NCBI GenBank assembly: GCA_009694165.1
Contig: SHVP01000038.1
Coordinates: forward strand, 1-22,164
Origin: Alphaproteobacteria bacterium
Lineage (GTDB): Bacteria > Pseudomonadota > Alphaproteobacteria > SHVP01
Reading direction: 5' to 3'
DNA: 22,164 nucleotides
Shown here: in pieces, positions 14,438 through 21,391 of the stretch
Numbering within the stretch: the stretch's first letter is position 1
Layout of the letters: every line of letters begins with the position of its first letter
The notes under the pieces: model-generated
Told to the model about the DNA's origin: nothing
Database searches by the model: none
Seen by the model: only the letters and a program-made list of their open reading frames with translations
Made by a program: the position numbers and the translations under genes

Positions 14438-15556
14438 CTAGGCCGCCTTGCGGGCGCTGCGGGCGCCCGATTTGGCAAACATTTCGGTCAGGTAGAGACC
14501 CCGGCGGCCGAACACGATCAGATCTTGGGGACGAAACCCGGCGGCGACCGCCTCGCGTTCGAAATCGAATTCGCGCGAGGCGGGCGAGAACGGCTCGTTG
14601 TTGTTATGCGCGTTCCACCCCATCAGCCATTGATCGTAGGGCACGTCGTCGGCCGGCGGCGCGTCGCCATGCAGCATGATGCCGCCCGGTGCCAGCAACC
14701 GGTGCGATTCCCGGAAGATGAGGCGAATGGTCGGCAGCGGACATTCGTGCATCAGGAGATGGGAGACAACGAGATCGAAATGGCCCTCGGGGAAGTCGGT
14801 CGCCTCGGCATTGCCCTGCACATAGTGGACCGCTTTGCCGAGCGACTCGGCGCGGGCATGGGCGTAGCGCAGCATCGGCGCACCGACATCGAGACCGTAG
14901 ACCTCGGCGTCGGGAAAGGCCTCGACATAAGGCAAGGTTGAGTGCCCGACCGAGCAGCCCATGTCGAGGATGCGTTTCGGTTTGAAATCCGGCAGGTCGC
15001 CGCGGACAAAGCCGCAAAGAAGCGTCCCGAGCGCTTCGTTGTTCGAACCGAGGTGCCCCATCATGAAGACGTAGACGCCGCGGTCGTAGAGGGCACCGGC
15101 ATAGACGTCATCCGGCGCAAATTCGGTCTGGAAATTGCCGGGCATCACGTGGATGTCGACCGCCTCGATGTAGCGGGGCATCGGCAGCCCGGGAGCAAGG
15201 CGGAGCGAGCCGAGTTGGCGCCGTGGCGGCTTCGCCTTGGTGATCAGCGCCGGTAACTGCCGCTCGACGCTGGCACCGACCGAATCCCAAAGCATCTCCT
15301 GGGTGGTCCGCATCAGTGCGCTCCACGCCTGGTAATAGGGCTCCCGCTCCATCGCCTCGGCAACCTCGCTGCGATTCCCGGGTGACCGACGATGGCGACG
15401 GACGAAGGCGGGCGCCGCCTGCTGTTCGTAGACGACGCGGTTGCCGGCGGTGAGCGGACCGGTTACCTGCAGGCGCATGCTGCGGACAAATTCCTGTCGC
15501 GCCAGCTCGTCATGGCTGGCGCGCGGCAACACGGCGTGGGGAGCTCGGAGTGGCAT
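14438..15556 (-). CDS. SAM-dependent methyltransferase with long N-terminal extension
   Basis: This 372-residue protein has an unassigned N-terminal region of about 190 residues followed by a class I methyltransferase domain: motif I ILDMGCSVGHST at 196-207, VYGLDVGAPMLRYA, GNAEATDFPEGHFDLVVSHLLMHE and HRLLAPGGIMLHGD. The N-region (EREPYYQAWSALMRTTQEMLWDSVG) is typical of a group of proteobacterial methyltransferases of unknown substrate. The start at 15556 has GAGGA about six bases upstream; the 15604 alternative lacks one. The C-terminal tail is basic (SGARSARKAA). It converges on the isocitrate lyase-like gene with 29 bases between stops. Confidence 0.9.
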   Translation of the reverse strand: MPLRAPHAVLPRASHDELARQEFVRSMRLQVTGPLTAGNRVVYEQQAAPAFVRRHRRSPGNRSEVAEAMEREPYYQAWSALMRTTQEMLWDSVGASVERQLPALITKAKPPRRQLGSLRLAPGLPMPRYIEAVDIHVMPGNFQTEFAPDDVYAGALYDRGVYVFMMGHLGSNNEALGTLLCGFVRGDLPDFKPKRILDMGCSVGHSTLPYVEAFPDAEVYGLDVGAPMLRYAHARAESLGKAVHYVQGNAEATDFPEGHFDLVVSHLLMHECPLPTIRLIFRESHRLLAPGGIMLHGDAPPADDVPYDQWLMGWNAHNNNEPFSPASREFDFEREAVAAGFRPQDLIVFGRRGLYLTEMFAKSGARSARKAA

Positions 15557-15697
15557 GGCGTTCCTCACGGTACATGGGGGGACAACCAAAGAACACGCCG
15601 GCATGGTAGCGCGTCTCGGCGCGTCCCGCTGCTGCCCCCGGGCACGGGGCGATCCTGGCGGTCAGGACGGCGCCGGGTTGGGGAACGCCGCCCGTCG

Positions 15698-16102
15698 CTA
15701 GTGGATGCGATCGGCCGCCTGCGGGCCCTCTTTGACGTAGGCGCGCGCCACGGGCGAGGCGTGGTGATGGACCATTCGCCATTCCCTGCCTTCGCGAACG
15801 AACAGATTGGTGGCCGCGAGCAGATTGTTGCCGATCGATTCATTGCAGGTGACGAAGGCGAGCCCGCCGGCGACCACCGCCCGCGCGTCGAAGCACGACA
15901 CCCTGACCTCGCCGGCCTGGCCGAGAATCATCTCCCAGCTTTCGAGGATGTGTTCGCGATCGGTGAGCGCGGTCCAGCCTGGATGGGTACAGGCGACCGC
16001 CGTCCGTTCGGCCCACAGACGCTTCATGCTGTCGACGTCGCGACGCGCAAAGGCGTCGTAGAACGCCTGGTTGGCCGCCAAGACCTGTGTTTCCTCGCTC
16101 AT
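15698..16102 (-). CDS. SnoaL/NTF2-like small protein (DUF4440 type)
   Basis: This 134-residue alpha+beta barrel protein begins with a helix VLAANQAFYDAFARRDVDSMKRLWAE, followed by VACTHPGWTALTDREHILESWEMIL, AFVTCNESIG, ATNLFVREGREWRMVHHHASPV. The WRMVHHHAS(P) ending is the hallmark of the DUF4440/SnoaL-like group. Such proteins are small-molecule isomerases/hydrolases or binding proteins; no specific reaction can be assigned. It is separated by 141 bases from the downstream methyltransferase start, so it may be a separate unit. Confidence 0.88.
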   Translation of the reverse strand: MSEETQVLAANQAFYDAFARRDVDSMKRLWAERTAVACTHPGWTALTDREHILESWEMILGQAGEVRVSCFDARAVVAGGLAFVTCNESIGNNLLAATNLFVREGREWRMVHHHASPVARAYVKEGPQAADRIH

Positions 16103-16170
16103 GGTTCACCTGCCTATCCCCAACATATCTAAGTTTCGCGGCGAACGGGCCCTAGATGTGGGGGGCCTAG

Positions 16171-16198
16171 TTGACAAGCGGCATTCCCGCCCTACCAT
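16171..16198 (+). promoter_or_regulatory. Putative sigma-70 type promoter
   Basis: A perfect -35 hexamer TTGACA (16171-16176) is followed, 16 bases later, by TACCAT (16193-16198) as a -10 candidate. It sits in the 198-base region between the SnoaL-like gene and the small membrane protein, 102 bases before the latter's ATG and pointing to it. The -10 is only a moderate match. Apart from this I see nothing in 16103-16300. Confidence 0.45.
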
Positions 16199-16300
16199 GC
16201 TGCCTCTCTGGGATGCGCCGACTGGCGGGCTCGGGGGCATGGACGGACGCCATACCTTACCGGCCGTCCGGGTGGTCGTGGCACCACGAAGGGGGAAAAA

Positions 16301-16543
16301 ATGTCTGATTGGATCAGCGTACTTAAGAGCTGGATCTACCGGATCATCGAACTCGGGCTGGCATTGATCGCGCTCGGGATCGTGATTCAGATTCTGTTCG
16401 GCGGCCAGGTGCCGGCTTTCTTCAGCAACATCATCGGCAACCTGACCGGCTTGGTGAAGGGTTTGGGTGACAACGGCCTCGTCGGCCTGATCGCCCTCGC
16501 CATCATCCTTTATCTGTTCTCGGACCGCGCCAAAAAGTCCTGA
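16301..16543 (+). CDS. Small two-segment membrane protein of unknown function
   Basis: This 80-residue protein has hydrophobic segments at about 14-34 and 58-75 with a short amphipathic linker (FFSNIIGNLTGLVKGLGDNG) and a positively charged C-terminus (DRAKKS). GAAGGGGGAAAAA immediately before the ATG is a strong ribosome binding site, and a strong terminator follows the stop. It is therefore a convincing single-gene transcription unit. I do not recognise a named family; small two-helix proteins of this kind are common in alphaproteobacteria. Confidence 0.85.
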   Translation: MSDWISVLKSWIYRIIELGLALIALGIVIQILFGGQVPAFFSNIIGNLTGLVKGLGDNGLVGLIALAIILYLFSDRAKKS

Positions 16544-16564
16544 CGCGCTCCACCGACGTCGTCG

Positions 16565-16600
16565 CCGGCCCGGCGACATCGCCGGGCCGGTTTGCTTTTT
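16565..16600 (+). terminator. Rho-independent terminator
   Basis: A perfect 11-bp stem CCGGCCCGGCG / CGCCGGGCCGG with loop ACAT is followed by TTTGCTTTTT. It lies 22 bases after the stop of the 80-aa membrane protein and ends that unit before recX begins. Confidence 0.9.
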
Positions 16601-16625
16601 GGGCAGCCGCTGCCAACCTAACCTG

Positions 16626-17180
16626 ATGGCCAAGCCTCCGCCGCCGGTGACCGCTGCGCTGTTGCGCGCCGCCGCCGAGCGCTACGTCGCCCGCTATGCC
16701 AGTTCGACTGCCCATCTCGAACGCCTGCTCCTCGCCAAGGCTCATCGTTCCGCGTCGGCGCACGGTGCCGACTTGGCTGAGGCACGCGCGTGGATCAGCA
16801 CCATCGTTGCCAAGCTGCACGCCGCCGGCGCGATTGACGATCGGTCCTATGCCGAGGCAACGGCGGCAACTCTCTTGCGACGCGGGACTCCGGCGGCCGG
16901 CATTACCGCCAGGCTGCGCGCCAAGGGCGTGCCTCCGGCCGACATCGACCATGCGCTTGATCGCTTGCGGGGCGAAGCCGCCGATCTCGATCTCACCGCC
17001 GCGGTCGCTTTCGCCCGACGCAAGCGCCTCGGACCCTATCGGACTGCCGAGCGCCCGGCGAAGCGCCGGCGCGATCTCGCCGCCATGGCGCGCGCAGGCT
17101 TCGGCTCGCGCACGGCCTACTTTGTGATCGACGCCGCCAGCAGCGCCGCGCTCGAAGACGACCTGGAGACTGGGTCATGA
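16626..17180 (+). CDS. recX: Regulatory protein RecX
   Basis: This 184-residue protein carries the three-helix repeats of RecX, the modulator that binds RecA filaments and limits recombinase activity. Recognisable parts are AAERYVARYASSTAHLERLLLAKAHRS (repeat 1), LHAAGAIDDRSYAEATAATLLRRGTPAAGITARLRAKGVPPADIDHALDRL (repeat 2) and a third basic repeat RRDLAAMARAGFGSRTAYFVID. The start at 16626 is the Met just after the terminator. A TTG at 16599 would begin within the terminator T-tract and is rejected. No recA is adjacent, which is common in alphaproteobacteria. Confidence 0.88.
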   Translation: MAKPPPPVTAALLRAAAERYVARYASSTAHLERLLLAKAHRSASAHGADLAEARAWISTIVAKLHAAGAIDDRSYAEATAATLLRRGTPAAGITARLRAKGVPPADIDHALDRLRGEAADLDLTAAVAFARRKRLGPYRTAERPAKRRRDLAAMARAGFGSRTAYFVIDAASSAALEDDLETGS

Positions 17181-17245
17181 CCGCGATCCCGATCACGCCG
17201 AGAGGGGGCGACCGCGTTGTCCTCACCGGGCGTGCGGTTACCGTG

Positions 17246-17701
17246 CTACGCGGAACATTGGCCTGAGCCGCAGGCCCAATCGTCGGCCTCGGTCGGCACC
17301 GATAGCGCGGCCAAGATCTGGCACCCGCCCAGTCTTTGGTCGGAACTCGGCACAAGCGCCGCCAACGCCCGTTCGACGCGCTGCAGGTCGACGATCTTGG
17401 CGCGTACGGTGGCCAGATGCGCCCGAGTAATGGCCGCCGCGTCGGCGCAGCACCCCTTGGGGTCCCCCGCCAATTCGAGCAGCTGCCCGATATCATCGAG
17501 CGAAAACCCAAGTTGGCGCGCCCGCCGAATGAACCGCAGCCGATCGCTACCATCGGCGCGATAGGTGTGATGGCCGCCGCCGGTGCGTTCCGGCTTCCGC
17601 ATCAACCCACATCGTTCGTAATAATGGATCGTTTCGACCTGGATGCCGCTCCGCCGGGCCAGGCGCCCGATGCTCAAACCTTCCCCTTGGGGTAGGTCCA
17701 T
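17246..17701 (-). CDS. MerR-family heavy-metal-type transcriptional regulator
   Basis: This 151-residue regulator has an N-terminal winged-helix domain (LSIGRLARRSGIQVETIHYYERCGLMRKPERT...HHTYRADGSDRLRFIRRARQLGFSLDDIGQLL) and a coiled-coil dimerisation helix. Cysteines in the sensor region are C84, C85, C127, C144 and C149. The CC at the helix start and GGCQILAAL near 127 recall mercury and lead/cadmium regulators (MerR C82...C126), but the middle MerR cysteine (C117 equivalent) is absent, while the C-terminal CGSGQC tail adds a CxxxxC. GAGGAGG gives a strong start at 17701. Its likely operator lies immediately upstream, facing the opposite strand. Which metal it senses is unresolved. Confidence 0.92.
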   Translation of the reverse strand: MDLPQGEGLSIGRLARRSGIQVETIHYYERCGLMRKPERTGGGHHTYRADGSDRLRFIRRARQLGFSLDDIGQLLELAGDPKGCCADAAAITRAHLATVRAKIVDLQRVERALAALVPSSDQRLGGCQILAALSVPTEADDWACGSGQCSA

Positions 17702-17726
17702 GGCGCTTCCTCCTCACAAAGAGGCC

Positions 17727-17757
17727 TTGAACCTGTAGTGAGTACAGGATTTAACAT
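17727..17757 (+). promoter_or_regulatory. MerR-type operator/promoter with 19-bp spacer
   Basis: TTGAAC (-35, 17727-17732) and TAACAT (-10, 17752-17757) are separated by exactly 19 bp, the over-long spacer that MerR-family activators untwist. The spacer region contains the dyad CCTGTA-gtgag-TACAGG (17732-17748). It lies 26 bases upstream of the merR-like start and reads toward the solute-binding protein gene on the plus strand. Spacing, dyad and neighbouring regulator agree, so this is a strong prediction. Confidence 0.85.
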
Positions 17758-17861
17758 TTTCGTGCGGCAGGGGAATAATAACTTCTGTCCTGGTCCCTCG
17801 CGTCACCAACAGCTTGGATGGGGGTTATCCTTGCCGCGCTTTTCGCCGTCCCCGGGCCCCG

Positions 17862-17892
17862 GCAGGCCGGCGGCGAGCCGCGGACGGCCTGC
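17862..17892. other. Strong GC hairpin in the leader of the solute-binding protein gene
   Basis: GCAGGCCG pairs with CGGCCTGC around an inner GCGGC-ga-GCCGC stem, with a 3-base bulge (gga). It lies about 100 bases before the ATG of the solute-binding protein in the 227-base leader downstream of the MerR-type promoter. It could be an attenuator, an RNA processing or stability element, or simply GC-rich filler. No T-tract follows. I see no gene in 17760-17984. Confidence 0.35.
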
Positions 17893-17984
17893 GGCGGGTG
17901 GCCCAGGCGGCCCCGGCCCCCCTTACAATGCCTCCTGGTTTCTCGGGCCGCTCACAGCCCGAATCATTCTTTTGGGGGTTGACC

Positions 17985-19552
17985 ATGACCGTGGGGAACA
18001 TTGTCCGGAGGGCCGCGCCACCAACCGTGGGTGGGCTCGCCCTCGCCGCGGCCATGATGATCGCGGCGACGCCCGGGGCGGCCCAGCCGACCGACCTCTT
18101 GCGCGTCGCCGTGCCGCAGCTAACGCCGGGCTTTGCCCGACCCGATCAGGGCACCTCGTCGCCCAGTTCCGATCTGCTGTCGCCGCTCTACAACTCGCTC
18201 ACCGTGGTGCGGGCCAACGGAACGGTCGAAGAGTCGTTGGCGACGGAATGGAAGAATGTCGACAAGACCACCTGGCACCTCAAGCTGCGGCCCAACGTCA
18301 AGTTTCACATGGCGAGACGCTGACCGCCGAGGCGGTCGAGGTGTTTGCCGCCTATCTGCTGTCCGACAAGGGCCGCAGCACGGTCGGCGGCTCGAACATC
18401 CGTAACGTTGCCCACATCGCCTCGGCGAAGGCCCTCGATCCCCTGACGGTCGAGATCAAGACCGAGGTTCCCAATCCGGTCCTGCCGGGCAAGATTTCGA
18501 CTTTCTGGATCACCGCACCCAAGCACTGGGCCGATGTCGGCCCCGAGGGTTCGGCACGCAACCCGGCCGGCACCGGATCCTTCAAGCTGGGTGCCTGGGC
18601 GAACGAGCAGGTCGTCTATGAAGCGTTCGAGGGCGCGTGGAAGCCGGCCAAGGTGAAACGTCTGGTTACGGTCAGTCTCGCCGAGCAGGTGACGCGGCTG
18701 CAGGCCATTCTCTCCAACCAGACCGACGTCGCCGTCGGCGTCGCCATGGACTCGCTCGACAAGCTGACCGACACCGGCCACAAGGTCGACGCCGCGCCGC
18801 GGCCTTCGGTCATGGGCTGGCGGATGTTCTCGGTGTCGCGCGACACGCCCTACAAGGACAAACGGGTTTGCCAGGCGGTCAACTACACGATCGACCGCGA
18901 AGTCATCGTGCAGAACCTGATGCGCGGGTTGACCATGCCCGCCAACCAGTCGGCGACCCGCGCCGTGTTTGGCTACAACCAAACGGTGCGGCCCTACACC
19001 TACGATCCGCGCAAGGCGCGCCAGCTACTGGCCGAGGCCGGCTATCCTAACGGCCTGAGCGAGACGACGCCGATCGAGATCATCGTCGGCAATTTTCCTG
19101 CCGACTCCGACATCTACCCGTTGGTCGGAACGCAGCGCAACGCGGCAGGCATCAAGAACGAGCTGCGACTCATCAGTTTCGCCGACTGGCTCAAGAAGTG
19201 GTTTGTCCCTCCGGGGACGCCGACGATGGGTTTTTCCGGCGGCATCTTCACCAATTCCTGCCGCAACGATACCGCGGACGCGCTCGACTGCTATCGCAAC
19301 CTCTCCTGCCGGCACACGCCGGCCCATCATTGCAACGCGGACGAGATGAAATTGATCGAGGCGGGCGAACAGGAATTCGACGTCGAGAAGCGGAGCAAGA
19401 TCCTGAGCGACCTACTAGCGCTCAACAGCGAGAACGCGGCCATGCTCTATATGATCGAGATGGTCGACCTGACCGGGCTCAACAAGCGGGTCCAGGGCTT
19501 CCGCAACGATATCCAGCGCTTCAACTTCGAGGAAGTGACGCTGGCGAACTGA
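17985..19552 (+). pseudogene. Peptide/nickel-type (family 5) ABC solute-binding protein, frameshifted
   Basis: Two frames together encode an exported binding protein of about 522 residues. Frame one, from ATG 17985 (GGGGG upstream), gives a signal peptide ending PGAAQ and LRVAVPQLTPGFARPDQG ... NSLTVVRANGTVEESLATEWKNVDKTTWHLKLRPNVKFH. It then hits a stop. Frame two resumes at GETLTAEAVEVF and continues through GTGSFKLGAW, AVNYTIDREVIVQNL and YDPRKARQLLAEAGYPNG to the stop at 19552, all typical of SBP family 5. Adding one base near 18306-18309 restores FHNGETLTAEAV, the family consensus. No permease or ATPase genes are adjacent. Either a recent frameshift or a base lost in sequencing. Confidence 0.87.
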
Positions 19553-19626
19553 CGATGCGTCGGCCGACCGCCGTCCGGCATTGGCATCAAGGAGTACCAC
19601 ACGCCCCCCTCGCGCTAAGGCCGCGC

Positions 19627-20643
19627 TCAGGCGCTGCGGGGCACCCGCCCCCGCACCGGGTAAGCCGGATCGACGAAATTGGGCGTCGAGGTATGGCCTG
19701 GCGCCACCAGATCGTTGACGAAGGCCTCATCCTCGGCCTGCCATTCGTGGTCCTGGATGGCGAGGTAGTCCCGCCATTGCTCGGGTGTGCGCGGCCCGGC
19801 GACCACCGACGTCACCAGCTGGTTGTTCAAACACCACAGCGTCGCAAACTGCACCGGCGACATGTTGCGCTGCCGCGCCCGCGCCGCAAACTTTTCGGCC
19901 AAGGCGATCGACTCGGGCCGCCACTCGGCTTGCAACAGGCGGCGATCCTGGCGTGCGGCCCGGCTGCCCAGCGGCGGCGCTTCGCCTGGGCGATACTTGC
20001 CGGTCAGCACGCCGCGGGCGAGCGGACTGTATGTCGCGACGCCGACGCCATGGAAAGCGCAGGCGGGCAATACTTCGCTCTCGATCGTGCGGCTGACGGC
20101 GCTGTAGTTGGGCTGGCAGACGACCGGTATCTGCAGGCCGCGCTGCTTGCATAGGTGGACGATCTCGCTGATGCGGAAGCCGCTGAAATTGGAAATACCG
20201 ATGTGGTGAACGTGGCCGCGGGTAATCAGGAGCGCGAGGACGTCGACGGTCTCTTCGAGCGGGGTCGTCGGATCGTCGACGTGAATGTAATAGATATCGA
20301 CATAGTCGGTGCCGAGCCGCCGGCGGCTGTCGTCGAAGGCCTTGAGGACGGCCTGGCGGGCGCCGCCCCGATCGTTCGGACCTTTGCCGAAGGGCTGGGT
20401 GAACTTGGTCGCCAATACCCAGCGCTCGCGGTCGGCGGCGATGCCCTTGCCGGTGATGCGCTCGGACTCGCCTCCGGTATAGGCATTGGCGGTATCGATG
20501 AAGTTGACCCCGGCTTCGCGCGCCGCTTCGACGATCGCCAGCGCGTGGGCCTCGCTTGCCGGGCCGCCGAACATCATCGTGCCGAGGCAGAGCGGCGATA
20601 CGCGCAGGCCGCTTCGACCAAGTTGGCGGTAGCTCATATCCAT
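19627..20643 (-). CDS. Aldo/keto reductase
   Basis: This 338-residue NADPH-dependent TIM-barrel oxidoreductase has the catalytic tetrad D50, Y55, K80 and H121 (FIDTANAY, LATKF, YYIHVDDP). It also has HIGISNFSGF, CQPNYSAVSR and YSPLARGVLTGKY, as in the YajO/voltage-channel-beta-like group. GAGGGG lies eight bases before the first ATG; Met3 is a minor alternative. It converges on the solute-binding protein gene. The substrate is unknown. Confidence 0.93.
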   Translation of the reverse strand: MDMSYRQLGRSGLRVSPLCLGTMMFGGPASEAHALAIVEAAREAGVNFIDTANAYTGGESERITGKGIAADRERWVLATKFTQPFGKGPNDRGGARQAVLKAFDDSRRRLGTDYVDIYYIHVDDPTTPLEETVDVLALLITRGHVHHIGISNFSGFRISEIVHLCKQRGLQIPVVCQPNYSAVSRTIESEVLPACAFHGVGVATYSPLARGVLTGKYRPGEAPPLGSRAARQDRRLLQAEWRPESIALAEKFAARARQRNMSPVQFATLWCLNNQLVTSVVAGPRTPEQWRDYLAIQDHEWQAEDEAFVNDLVAPGHTSTPNFVDPAYPVRGRVPRSA

Positions 20644-20735
20644 CGAACGGTCCCCTCGTGCCCGTCATTCCTGACATGAAGCTGTCGGGCGTTCAACTCG
20701 TCCGCTTGCGGTCGGCGTAGGCCGCGTCCACCAAT

Positions 20736-21200
20736 TCAGCGCGTGACCGGAGTCCCCCACAGACCGACATGGCGGTGGCGGGCCAGGCGCTCGAGGACGT
20801 GGTACAGCGGCGGCGCGTCGGGGCCTGCCAAGACCCAGCCCTGCTCGAGCACCCAGGCGGCGACATCGACGACCTCGTCCGGGCGCAAGGTCTGTCGGCA
20901 CGTCGCGGTGATCACGTCGTCCTCAGCCTGACCGCGGAGGTCGCAGCGGACGAAGTGGCGAATAAACTGATCGAGCGCCAATACGGCCCGCGGTGCAAAG
21001 CGTGCCGGCAAGAGCCGCAACTCCCAAAAGAACCCCGAATCGGGCATCAGGATTCCGTGCAACCGAAGGACCGCCCCGTCGACCCGCAAGGTGCCGTCCG
21101 GCTGAACGATGGCATAGCCGCTTCGTTCGGCGCCGCTCGCCGCCGCCATGGCAGCGACGGCGCCGCCGACGAGAACCGTCAGGATGGCGAGAACGCGCAT
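20736..21200 (-). CDS. Exported staphylococcal-nuclease-like (TNase-fold) protein, degenerate active site
   Basis: This 154-residue protein begins with a signal peptide (MRVLAILTVLVGGAVAAMAAASG) followed by a beta-rich region DGTLRVDGAVLRLHGILMPDSG, which mirrors the thermonuclease DGDTLxVxGxxVRLxGIDAPE strand pair, and a C-terminal half with RAVLALDQFIRHFV, VVDVAAWVLEQGWVLA and LARHRHVGLWG, mirroring YxxxExxAxxxxxGLW. The nuclease catalytic residues at the GIDAPE segment are replaced (GILMPD), so it may be non-catalytic. The family call rests on these motifs by eye. Confidence 0.68.
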   Translation of the reverse strand: MRVLAILTVLVGGAVAAMAAASGAERSGYAIVQPDGTLRVDGAVLRLHGILMPDSGFFWELRLLPARFAPRAVLALDQFIRHFVRCDLRGQAEDDVITATCRQTLRPDEVVDVAAWVLEQGWVLAGPDAPPLYHVLERLARHRHVGLWGTPVTR

Positions 21201-21337
21201 GACACCATTCTAGCCGCCCCCTCCCCGCGGCGGGTTCAGCCGGGGTCGCGGCACCGCATCCCCGGAGCGAAACGCGCCGACGAACGGGCACCAGCAGGGT
21301 CTGCCGGCCAACCTGCGTGCTAGACTAAAGCGCCTAG

Positions 21338-21368
21338 GCGCCCGAAGGGGAACCGGCCGGTCGGGCGC
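21338..21368. other. Inverted repeat in the leader of the transhydrogenase gene
   Basis: GCGCCCGA and TCGGGCGC form a perfect 8-bp stem around a 15-base loop, located 23 bases before the ATG at 21392. It could influence translation of the flavoprotein or be a regulator site in the 191-base divergent region; there is no further evidence. Confidence 0.3.
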
Positions 21369-21391
21369 TCGAGCCGCGGTGGAGAGTGCGG

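Noticed and set aside
17177..17266. 29-codon open frame starting ATGACC that overlaps the recX stop as ATGA
   Set aside because: Short, no ribosome binding site of its own, no recognisable sequence, and it runs into the convergent merR-like gene.
17818..17984. Small open frame beginning MGVILAALFAVPG before the solute-binding protein
   Set aside because: After a short hydrophobic start it turns into Pro/Arg/Gly-rich GC filler and has no clear ribosome binding site.
19553..19613. Frame after the solute-binding protein stop encoding GIGIKEYHTPPSR, reminiscent of an enolase-superfamily C-terminus
   Set aside because: No upstream coding sequence in that frame and the match is only a few residues; likely chance.
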